From: an uncultured Collinsella sp.
GTDB lineage: Bacteria; Actinomycetota; Coriobacteriia; Coriobacteriales; Coriobacteriaceae
Reading direction: 5' to 3'
Assembly (NCBI GenBank): GCA_900553475.1
Contig: USEF01000061.1
Span: forward strand, 1 to 8,776
DNA length: 8,776 nucleotides
The notes below the pieces were generated by a model, which made no database searches, was not told the origin of the DNA, and saw nothing but the letters and a program-made list of their open reading frames with translations. Both the position numbers and the translations under genes were made by a program. Below, piece by piece: positions 1 to 5,781 of this stretch (position 1 is its first letter; each line of letters begins with the position of its first letter).

Positions 1-186
1 GGCCGCCTTATCCGCTCGTCGACCGATTGCGGCGTGCTGATTCTGGCCGACCCGCGCCTGGTGACGAAGGGCTACGGAAAGAAGTTCTTAACGTCGCTGC
101 CCACGAGCTCCTACCAGCGCATCGAATCGGCGCAGATCGGTCACTATCTGCAACTGTGGCGCGCACGTCACGAGCGGCGGCGCTAA
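1..186 (+). CDS. DinG/Rad3-type ATP-dependent DNA helicase, C-terminal end (5' truncated by the window)
   Basis: This is the last 61 codons of a helicase in frame 1, ending with TAA at 184-186. The visible start, GRLIRSSTDCGVLILADPRL, matches helicase motif VI of superfamily 2 XPD/DinG proteins (GR-IR---D-G followed by D-R). It is followed by a Y-G-K-x-F-x-x-SLP stretch, typical of the end of the second RecA-like domain. The motif VI arginines (R2, R5 of the visible part) act in ATP hydrolysis in this family. DinG-type proteins unwind DNA 5'-3' and resolve R-loops or damaged intermediates; the iron-sulphur or nuclease parts that would separate DinG from YoaA or other subfamilies lie outside the window. 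The chain ends in a basic tail (RARHERRR). The stop codon overlaps the stop of the convergent WYL gene. Family assignment is firm, subfamily is not. Confidence 0.85.
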   Translation, partial: GRLIRSSTDCGVLILADPRLVTKGYGKKFLTSLPTSSYQRIESAQIGHYLQLWRARHERRR

Positions 187-1100
187 AGCGGACAGACGAG
201 GGTTTTTGCCATATCGCACAGACGCTTTGACAGGGCGGGGTCATCCAAGATGCGGATGGCTCCGCCCGCTGCGATTACCTGGCTCAGTAGCCAACGCTCG
301 GAGCCGTAATGCACGGTTACCGTTGCCATGTCTGCCCCGCTGCGCTCGATTAGGGTGATGCCGGCCCAGTCCAGATGCTCCGCCATATCGAATGGCATCA
401 AGAGCTTTGCGCTACGCTGCGTCCGGGCAAGGGAATCGTGGAGGGATGCGACGCCCGGTGTGTGAGGCACGACGGAGTCTTCCGTCAAGGTGAGTCCCTC
501 GATTTTATCCATGCGATAGGTGCGCTGCTCATCGATCGCGATGTCCCAGGCAATCAGGTATGTTTGGTCGCCGTTTGCCGTAATGCGCAAGGGGTCGACC
601 AGACGCTCGCGTGGCCGCGCATCGTCCATCGAGCGATACGAGATGCGGCAACGAACACCGTCCTGAATGGCGCAGCTCAGCTGCTGCCAGTGCGACCCGT
701 GGTTGACGGTGTCAAAGACGCGCTGGTTATAGCCGAGCTCTTCGGGCAGAAGGGCATGTCGAATCCGAGCTGCCGTCTGCGGCTCGATCCCCAACGATTC
801 AAGTTCATGGTTGAGCACGGCGCCCTCGGCGGCACTCAGGCGCAACGGTAGCACGCGCCCGGCGTCACCAGTGAGGGCCACGCGCTCGCCGCGGCATTCG
901 CAGATGATGCGCGCGCCCGATTCTCGGTCCGCGAGCGTCGAGACGATCTCGAGAATCTCGTCGAGCGACGCCCCCGTGATGTCAAAGCGGCTGCAAATCT
1001 CGGTTCGTGTCATGCCGCCATCGCCGGCGGCGTAGAGGGCCTCCATGATGTCGATGGCGCGCGAGAGTCTCTGCTCGCTGGTGAGTTTACGCACGGGCAT
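183..1100 (-). CDS. WYL-domain transcriptional regulator, PafC-like (second gene of a WYL pair)
   Basis: This 305-residue protein has the WYL-regulator layout. A winged helix-turn-helix-like N-terminus spans about residues 5-75 (helices around SEQRLSRAIDIMEAL and TRTEICSRFDI). A linker follows, then a WYL domain at about 138-205. The usual W-Y-L is T-Y-L-I-A-W at 180-185, followed by the conserved RTYRMDKI at 193-200. A WCX-type C-terminal extension covers about 230-305. WYL domains sense ligands or nucleic acid, and in mycobacteria PafB and PafC act together as a DNA-damage-responsive activator. The ATG at 1100 lies inside the end of the upstream WYL gene (14-nt overlap), which suggests translational coupling. 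The upstream AAAGGA (1113-1118) sits 12 nt away, rather far, which fits dependence on coupling. The TAG stop at 183-185 overlaps the convergent helicase gene. WYL assignment is confident; PafC orthology is inferred from order and size. Confidence 0.85.
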   Translation of the reverse strand: MPVRKLTSEQRLSRAIDIMEALYAAGDGGMTRTEICSRFDITGASLDEILEIVSTLADRESGARIICECRGERVALTGDAGRVLPLRLSAAEGAVLNHELESLGIEPQTAARIRHALLPEELGYNQRVFDTVNHGSHWQQLSCAIQDGVRCRISYRSMDDARPRERLVDPLRITANGDQTYLIAWDIAIDEQRTYRMDKIEGLTLTEDSVVPHTPGVASLHDSLARTQRSAKLLMPFDMAEHLDWAGITLIERSGADMATVTVHYGSERWLLSQVIAAGGAIRILDDPALSKRLCDMAKTLVCPL

Positions 1101-2109
1101 GCTCGTGCACCGTCCTTTCTATGAGGTGGTTCCACGCCTGCTTGAGCGATTTGGGGGCCATGGGCCTCATGCCGTCCATGGCGTGGGCCATGCAAAATGA
1201 GGCGGCGGCTTCAAGGTCACGCACGTCAACGGTCCAGGTCCATCCCGCATCGGTGTGTGCGAGCTCACCTCGCCCGCGCGTGAGGCCGTTGATCATATCG
1301 ATCTGCGTCTGAGGACCGAACGAGAACGTGGCTGCAACGGGCGGTCGGTCGGCAAAATCGAATTCAAAGAACAGATAGTCGTTGAGATTGAAGTCTGCAG
1401 GGATGGCGTAGGCCTTCGAAGGACGCCAAGCGCGAACGATACGGTCGCAGCGGAATGTCCTGATGTCGTCGGTGGCATTGTCGAGGCCGCAGAAGTACGC
1501 CACGCCCTCGCGCTCGAACATGCCGTAGACGCAGACGGTACGTTCTTTCTGCTCGCCGCGTCCGTTCTGATATAAAAATCGCAGCGCGCATCGCTCGGCA
1601 AAGGCGCTCCATACCGCATCGACGGTGGGAGAGCGGCGGATCGGTGCTTCGTCCACCGCCGACATGCCGGTGAGGTAGGCAATTTTGGAGCGAATATCGG
1701 CAAGCGGCGCGGCAAAGGTGGAAGAGCCGGCCGCTAGCGTCTGGTCGATGGCGTTGAGTAGGATGTCGGCGTCGTCTGCGGTGATGAGGCCACCTGCTGC
1801 AAACGTGTGCTCGCGGTCGATTGTCCACGAGCTTTCCTCGGTCTCCTGCGCACCGGCGGGGCGAACTTCCTTGATTAAGATGCCACGCTCGAGCAGTTTG
1901 TCACGATCGCGCCGAAGCTTGCGCTTATCCGAGTCGATGTTGCCCGAGCCATATCCCAGGTCAGAATCCAAGACGATCTGCTCGGTCGTCAGCGGTTCGG
2001 GGGAGCTGTTGAGCACAAAGAAAAGATTGAGGATGCGCTGAGCCGTTTTATCGAAACCGGGCTCCGAACTTCCCTTTTTAATTGTCGCGGTCGCGTCGCT
2101 TGCCGTCAT
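1087..2109 (-). CDS. WYL-domain transcriptional regulator, PafB-like (first gene of a WYL pair)
   Basis: This 340-residue protein has an N-terminal helix-turn-helix region at about 18-80. Its TAQRILNLFFVLNSSPEPLT is followed by a basic recognition-like helix around DKRKLRRDRDKLLERG (61-76). A WYL domain lies at about 163-228, in which the signature is degenerate (AYFCGLD, 204-210) but the downstream RTFRCDRI (217-224) is conserved. The C-terminal part (about 255-340) fits a WCX extension. The start is set by GAGGA (plus-strand 2114-2118) 4 nt before the ATG. It is the promoter-proximal member of a two-gene unit with the PafC-like gene, and it is divergent from the M28-like gene. Known PafB/PafC work as a heterodimer or a fusion; the same pairing is inferred here. 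Unlike mycobacteria, no proteasome or Pup gene is visible in the window. Whether it senses DNA damage cannot be read from the sequence. Confidence 0.85.
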   Translation of the reverse strand: MTASDATATIKKGSSEPGFDKTAQRILNLFFVLNSSPEPLTTEQIVLDSDLGYGSGNIDSDKRKLRRDRDKLLERGILIKEVRPAGAQETEESSWTIDREHTFAAGGLITADDADILLNAIDQTLAAGSSTFAAPLADIRSKIAYLTGMSAVDEAPIRRSPTVDAVWSAFAERCALRFLYQNGRGEQKERTVCVYGMFEREGVAYFCGLDNATDDIRTFRCDRIVRAWRPSKAYAIPADFNLNDYLFFEFDFADRPPVAATFSFGPQTQIDMINGLTRGRGELAHTDAGWTWTVDVRDLEAAASFCMAHAMDGMRPMAPKSLKQAWNHLIERTVHEHARA

Positions 2110-2113
2110 AGAG

Positions 2114-2118
2114 TCCTC
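2114..2118 (-). promoter_or_regulatory. Ribosome binding site of the PafB-like gene
   Basis: GAGGA on the minus strand, 4 nt before the ATG at 2109. It supports that start over any downstream alternative. Confidence 0.6.
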
Positions 2119-2298
2119 GCATGAGAAGGTGGTTTGCTGCCATGATTTTAGTCCGATATGGAGATTAGGCTATATCCTTGTCCGCTCGGGGCGTTAAGAT
2201 GGCCCGAATTCGGTCGTTTGCGCTCGCTCGGGGTATACTTTCGACTATATACGGTTCTAATGTGCATGCATTGGGCCTATTTGTCGGATTATGGATGT

Positions 2299-2302
2299 GG
2301 AG
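2299..2302 (+). promoter_or_regulatory. Ribosome binding site that fixes the M28-like start
   Basis: GGAG, within GTGGAG, lies 5 nt before the ATG at 2308. No comparable site precedes the in-frame ATG at 2158 or the ATGs at about 2260-2270. The 50 codons between 2158 and 2308 run through the probable promoter and give an unconvincing peptide, so 2308 is chosen. Confidence 0.65.
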
Positions 2303-2307
2303 CGCAC

Positions 2308-5300
2308 ATGGCGAACACCCAGAACTATATTAACCACCTGCTGCAGAACACCGGCATTACACCGGCATGCAGCGAAGAAGAGCGCTTGGCTGCCGAGGAT
2401 ATCGCTCAGATCTTCCGCAACCACGGCTTTGATCCCGAGGTTCAGGAGTTCAATGCCCCGGCGCCCGGTAGGTTGGCATTTGCCGTTACCGGTATTCTTG
2501 CGTTTGCCGGCGCCCTGCTGATGGGCATCGGCGGCGGTATCGGCTTGGTCGGCACCTTGCTGGCCGTTGTCGGCGCCGTTCTTTACGTGCTCGAGCGCAC
2601 GGGCCACCCCGTGGTTTCGCGCCTGGGCAAGACGGGCGTGAGCCAAAATGTCATCGCCTACCACAAGGCCTCGGGCCCGCTCGCGTCTCCGCGCAACCGC
2701 CCGGTGGTCGTTGTCGCACACTACGACTCTCCCCGTGCTGAGCTGCTCGCCCGCGAGCCCTATGCTTCGTATCGTGCGCTCATCGCCAAGCTGTTGCCCG
2801 TTGCCACGGTTGCCCCTGCTGCCGTTGCCATCCTGCGTATCCTGCCGCTCCCCGGCGCGCTCAAGGTTCTGCTGTGGATTGTCGCGATCCTCGCTTCCCT
2901 CGTTGCACTTGCCAACGCGGCAAACATCATCTCTAACCGCCACATTCTTCCCTATACGTCCGGCGCGGTGTGCAACAAGTCTTCTGTCGCCGCTATGCTC
3001 GGTGTTATGGACAACGTTGCTCCCTTCCAGGGCGAGAACGAGTTTCCCGACGATGTTCCGTTCGATACCTATTTTGGGGAGCAGAAACGTCGTGCCGAGG
3101 AAATGGCGCGCGCGGCGGCGGAGTATGCCGCGGCCCAGCAGCAAAACGACTACGGCAACACCATCGAGTACGAAGAGCCTACCTACGCCGAGGACGAGTT
3201 CGGTCAGCCGATTGCTCCCGACGCTCAAACCGAGCCCGAACAGGGCGAGGCTTTTGACGAGCAGATCGAGGGCTTTGAGGGTGCGTCTGCCGACGAGACG
3301 CTGATTGGCGCCATCGTGCCCGAGGATCAGAATCAGGCTGTCCAGGCCGAAGAGTTCAATGACGAGGTTCCCGCTGCTGAGCCGGCGGAGGAGCCTGCCG
3401 CGGCCGAGCCCGAGCCCAAGCTCTATCGCAACGCCGCCGGCAACATCCGCTTTGGTTCGGATGCCATCCGTGCGCTCGGAATGCTTCCCGAGTCCTGCAC
3501 GCTCGATTACGAGGAGGGCGAGGAGCCGACGTTTGAGCCCGAGCCTGCGCCCGTTGTCACTGCGGATGATGAGTCTGCCGCGGTTACCGCTGCCGTTGCC
3601 GAGCCCGAGGCGGTGTCTGCGATCGATCCCGCGGCAGGACTGGACATTTTGGCTCCCGCCGCGCCGGCGCAAGACGTTGCGGACGAGTCTGACGACGATT
3701 ACGTTGAACAGCCGAGGCGCGTGTCTTACGAGAGCGATACTGATTTCTCTGCCGAGATTCCCGCGGCAACGCCCCATGCCGATATTGCATCCGCGTTCTC
3801 TTCGATTGGCGCCAGCGCTTCCAGCTTCTTTAAGGGTGCGCTTGCAAAGGGCAGGAAATTTGTCGACGATTTCGAGGAGAAGCGCGCTGCCGCACGCGAG
3901 GCTGCCGAGCAGGAGGCTATCGCTCAGCAGCAGGCAGCCGAGGCGGCACGTGAGCGCGCGGCGCAAGAGTTTGAGCAGAACGAGGCTATGCAGTCCGGGC
4001 CCGTCGACGCTGCCGAAGCTACGACGTCCTTTGAGTCCCAGCAACCGACGTCAGCGGATGTTGTTGAGGCAACAACGTCTTTCGAGGCTCAGCAGCACGT
4101 CGATAGCACCATGTCGTTTGATGCCGCGCAGTTCGATTCCACGATAACGTTTGAAAAGCAAGGCACCGCAATTGCCGAGCCCCTTCCTGTTTCCGATGAG
4201 CAGGGCGACGCGGCAGACGATGACGAGCCCATTGATGCTGCCGAAATCCAAGATGCCGCCGAGGACGAGTCCGTCGAGGCCAACTCTGACGAAGAGCAAC
4301 ACGCGGCAGCCGATCAAGGTGATTCGACCGAGGTCGAGCAGGAGGAAGTGCCTGCGGTTTCCGAGACTCCCGAGACGGATGAGTCGAGGCCTTACTCCAC
4401 GCAGATTTTCACCATGCCGACCCCGAGTGGTTCCGGTGCCACGGTTGCCAATGTTGCTCCCACCCAGGACGAAACGGTCGATTCCCTTATGGCCCAGATT
4501 TCCTCCCAGGCATCGCCGCGTCCGCAGATAAATGTTCCCGATCCGGCGTCGGCACCGTCGCCTGCACCTTCCTCGTCTCCGCTGGCTTCGGTCCCCGATC
4601 CGTCGCTGCCGTCTATGAGGCAGGCAAACGTTGCGTCTCGCACGTCGCTGTTCGACCTTCCCGATCCCTCTGCCCAGGTCAACGACCCCTTTGCTACTGC
4701 CCAGGGTCCCGAACCCACATCGGCACCCGTTGCGCCTTCTATGCCCGTTGCGTCGGGCGCGCAGCCGATCGAGACCATTTCGGCTCCCGCCCCAGCGGCA
4801 CCCAAGTCTCGCAAACGCGGCCTGGGTGGCCTGTTCGGTTGTAAAAGGAAAAACGAGCAGGACAGCATGAGTGATTGGCTGGGCGTCGAAGACGATTACG
4901 ATGCCAAGAAGTCCGGTCGCGGTATCGGTTCGTGGGATAACTTCGAGGACGATAACGATGGCTGGAAGGGCGGCGCTACGTCTTCCGATGGCGCTTCTTC
5001 CGAAGATATGCTCTCGGCTGTCGCCTCTATGGGCGATGATGAGCTGCTCGGTCACGATATCTGGTTTGTGGCAACGGGCGCCTCGGATTGTGATGGCGCC
5101 GGCATGAAGGCCTTCTTGGCTTCGCATCGCGATAAGCTCCGCGGCGTATTCTTCATCAATCTTGAATCCGTCGGCGCCGGTAGGCTTTCGGTGGTGACGG
5201 TCGAGGGCGAACAGCAGCTGCTCAAGGGCGATCGCCGCATCATGAACCTGGTCAGCAAGGTGTGCAAGTCGTTCCATGTCGATTGTGGCGCGCTCGAGAT

Positions 5301-5484
5301 GCCCTATGCCAAGACCGATGCCTATGCCGCGCTCGAGGCGAGCCGCCGAGCCCTCACCATCGCCGGCGTGGACGGCACGCGTCTGGCTTGCGCTCGTACC
5401 GAGGACGACCTGCCCCACAATGTCAACCCGACGAACATTGCCACGGTATCCGAGGTCGTGACCGAGGTTATCCGCCGTTCGTAG
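2308..5484 (+). CDS. Membrane-anchored M28-peptidase-like protein with a giant acidic insert and degenerate metal site
   Basis: This protein has 1058 residues, far longer than usual M28 proteins (roughly 300-500). An N-terminal helix-rich segment (1-50) resembles the start of M28 proteins. Hydrophobic hairpins at about 57-76/78-95 and 158-180/185-208 give four predicted TM helices. The M28 core is in pieces. VVVVAHYDS at 133-141 gives the conserved His138 and Asp140. The segment GAVCNKSSVA at 219-228 aligns with the family GANDNASGVA. After a low-complexity insert (about 240-905) come DIWFVATGASD at 917-927, FFINLESVG at 948-956 and RTEDDLPHNVNP at 1030-1041, matching the strands that carry the catalytic Glu and the remaining zinc ligands. 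At these sites the bridging Asp is Cys222, the Glu-Glu pair is Ser926-Asp927, the later Asp is Glu953 and the last His is Arg1030. Classical zinc aminopeptidase activity is therefore doubtful. An even number of TM helices and basic flanks suggest that both ends face the cytoplasm. It heads an operon with the small gene 21 nt downstream. Fold assignment is fairly sure; function is unknown. Confidence 0.75.
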   Translation: MANTQNYINHLLQNTGITPACSEEERLAAEDIAQIFRNHGFDPEVQEFNAPAPGRLAFAVTGILAFAGALLMGIGGGIGLVGTLLAVVGAVLYVLERTGHPVVSRLGKTGVSQNVIAYHKASGPLASPRNRPVVVVAHYDSPRAELLAREPYASYRALIAKLLPVATVAPAAVAILRILPLPGALKVLLWIVAILASLVALANAANIISNRHILPYTSGAVCNKSSVAAMLGVMDNVAPFQGENEFPDDVPFDTYFGEQKRRAEEMARAAAEYAAAQQQNDYGNTIEYEEPTYAEDEFGQPIAPDAQTEPEQGEAFDEQIEGFEGASADETLIGAIVPEDQNQAVQAEEFNDEVPAAEPAEEPAAAEPEPKLYRNAAGNIRFGSDAIRALGMLPESCTLDYEEGEEPTFEPEPAPVVTADDESAAVTAAVAEPEAVSAIDPAAGLDILAPAAPAQDVADESDDDYVEQPRRVSYESDTDFSAEIPAATPHADIASAFSSIGASASSFFKGALAKGRKFVDDFEEKRAAAREAAEQEAIAQQQAAEAARERAAQEFEQNEAMQSGPVDAAEATTSFESQQPTSADVVEATTSFEAQQHVDSTMSFDAAQFDSTITFEKQGTAIAEPLPVSDEQGDAADDDEPIDAAEIQDAAEDESVEANSDEEQHAAADQGDSTEVEQEEVPAVSETPETDESRPYSTQIFTMPTPSGSGATVANVAPTQDETVDSLMAQISSQASPRPQINVPDPASAPSPAPSSSPLASVPDPSLPSMRQANVASRTSLFDLPDPSAQVNDPFATAQGPEPTSAPVAPSMPVASGAQPIETISAPAPAAPKSRKRGLGGLFGCKRKNEQDSMSDWLGVEDDYDAKKSGRGIGSWDNFEDDNDGWKGGATSSDGASSEDMLSAVASMGDDELLGHDIWFVATGASDCDGAGMKAFLASHRDKLRGVFFINLESVGAGRLSVVTVEGEQQLLKGDRRIMNLVSKVCKSFHVDCGALEMPYAKTDAYAALEASRRALTIAGVDGTRLACARTEDDLPHNVNPTNIATVSEVVTEVIRRS
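3025..5022 (+). other. Low-complexity insert splitting the M28-like fold (about residues 240-905)
   Basis: This stretch of one continuous reading frame is rich in Glu, Asp, Ala, Pro and Ser. It has recognisable islands. A possibly ordered block lies at 372-402 (from LYRNAAGNIRFGSD to LPESCTLDYE). A probable coiled coil lies at about 516-562, Ala/Glu/Arg/Gln-rich and preceded by an amphipathic SFFKGALAKGRKF. Four TTSFE-like repeats lie at 572-618. Three PDP(A/S) motifs lie at 744, 763 and 785. A basic patch KSRKRGLGGLFGCKRK covers 833-848, and an acidic, aromatic, Gly-rich stretch follows at about 852-895. The frame is uninterrupted, so this is not a frameshift artefact. Most of it is predicted disordered by composition; this is by eye, not by a predictor. 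Confidence 0.7.
4021..4161 (+). repeat. Degenerate tandem repeat encoding four T-x-S/T-F-E/D units
   Basis: Within the insert of the M28-like protein, the units TTSFESQQ (residue 572), TTSFEAQQ (589), STMSFDAAQ (600) and STITFEKQ (611) recur with spacings of 17, 11 and 11 residues. Each has an acidic residue shortly before the threonine (E or D) and an aromatic Phe after it. The shared pattern is (E/D)-x-T-x-(S/T)-F-(E/D), with Gln following. The copies differ in DNA, so they are old or selected at protein level. Confidence 0.7.
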
Positions 5485-5494
5485 ACGGAGCTCT

Positions 5495-5500
5495 AAGGAG
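5495..5500 (+). promoter_or_regulatory. Strong ribosome binding site for the small membrane protein
   Basis: AAGGAG lies 5 nt before the GTG at 5506. The good match supports translation of this short GTG-initiated gene independently of the upstream one. Confidence 0.75.
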
Positions 5501-5505
5501 TCAAC

Positions 5506-5724
5506 GTGTTTTCGTATATTAAGCGCCATTGGCCTGTCTACGTGATTTTGACCTTGATTGCCATTGCGTTAGGATTTGGGGCTGCCTACATCGTGGGTGC
5601 AAAGGGCTCGACCCCCGCCTCCGCAATCAGCGAAGAGGTGGAGCAAGAACAGAGTACGGGTGCCGATGGGATTCCTGAGTCCGAGCAGGCAATCGTTGAT
5701 GGTGGATCTTCGTCTGCAGAGTAG
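5506..5724 (+). CDS. Small single-TM (or exported) acidic protein, unrecognised
   Basis: This 72-residue protein starts with GTG behind a near-ideal Shine-Dalgarno site, 21 nt after the M28-like gene and before a terminator, so the two genes most likely form one transcript. A short basic N-terminus (KRHW at 6-9) is followed by a hydrophobic helix at about 11-31. A hydrophilic acidic tail rich in Glu, Ser and Gly runs to the end. By the positive-inside rule the N-terminus is cytoplasmic and the tail outside. Alternatively, A-S-A at 38-40 could be a signal peptidase site, releasing a 32-residue acidic peptide; the gap between the hydrophobic stretch and the site is rather long for that. I do not recognise a family. 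The operon link suggests it partners the M28-like membrane protein, which is inference only. Confidence 0.75.
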   Translation: MFSYIKRHWPVYVILTLIAIALGFGAAYIVGAKGSTPASAISEEVEQEQSTGADGIPESEQAIVDGGSSSAE

Positions 5725-5745
5725 ATACGGCGATTTACATGATTG

Positions 5746-5775
5746 AAAGCGGGCGAGCCAGGGGACCGCTTTTTC
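5746..5775. terminator. Probable bidirectional intrinsic terminator
   Basis: AAAGCGG (5746-5752) pairs with CCGCTTT (5766-5772) around a 13-nt loop, and the plus strand then continues TTTTTC. It lies 21 nt after the small gene's stop and just beyond the stop of the convergent surface-protein gene. Read on the minus strand, the stem is preceded by A's and its closing arm ends in CCGCTTTC, so it could serve both directions, more weakly on the minus strand. The loop is large, so efficiency is uncertain. Confidence 0.55.
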
Positions 5776-5781
5776 ATCGCG

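Larger units (their letters stand above)
2110..2307. promoter_or_regulatory. Divergent intergenic region between the WYL pair and the M28-like operon
   Basis: These 198 bp contain no convincing gene and must hold the control sites of both directions. Plus direction: a TATACT -10-like hexamer at 2234-2239, preceded by GCTCGGGG, with no good -35 at standard spacing. TATATA at 2246-2251 is an alternative. Minus direction: TAAAAT at 2145-2150 (minus-strand reading) is a five-of-six match to a -10 element, again without a clear -35. There is an inverted repeat GATAT (2155-2159) / ATATC (2172-2176), and a direct repeat GCTCGGGG at 2184-2191 and 2226-2233, 42 bp apart. The location is certain; the individual promoter hexamers are weak guesses. 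Confidence 0.45.

Noticed and set aside
2281..2302. TTGTCGGAT as a PafBC-type (RecA-NDp) promoter element
   Set aside because: Only the first seven bases fit what I recall of the motif, no matching -10 follows at the right distance, and it would start transcription at or inside the coding region.
2158..2307. Upstream in-frame ATG extending the M28-like protein by 50 residues
   Set aside because: There is no Shine-Dalgarno site before it, it runs through the probable promoter, and a well-placed GGAG supports the ATG at 2308.
2257..4044. A 595-codon open frame on the minus strand opposite the M28-like gene
   Set aside because: It is antisense to a protein with clear domains, is rich in Arg/Gly/Leu with no recognisable motif, and is the usual by-product of GC-rich codon bias.
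4051..5529. A 492-codon open frame on the minus strand opposite the end of the M28-like gene
   Set aside because: It has Arg/Gly-rich composition without domains and spans the coding region and the intergenic ribosome binding site of the real genes, so it is a shadow frame.
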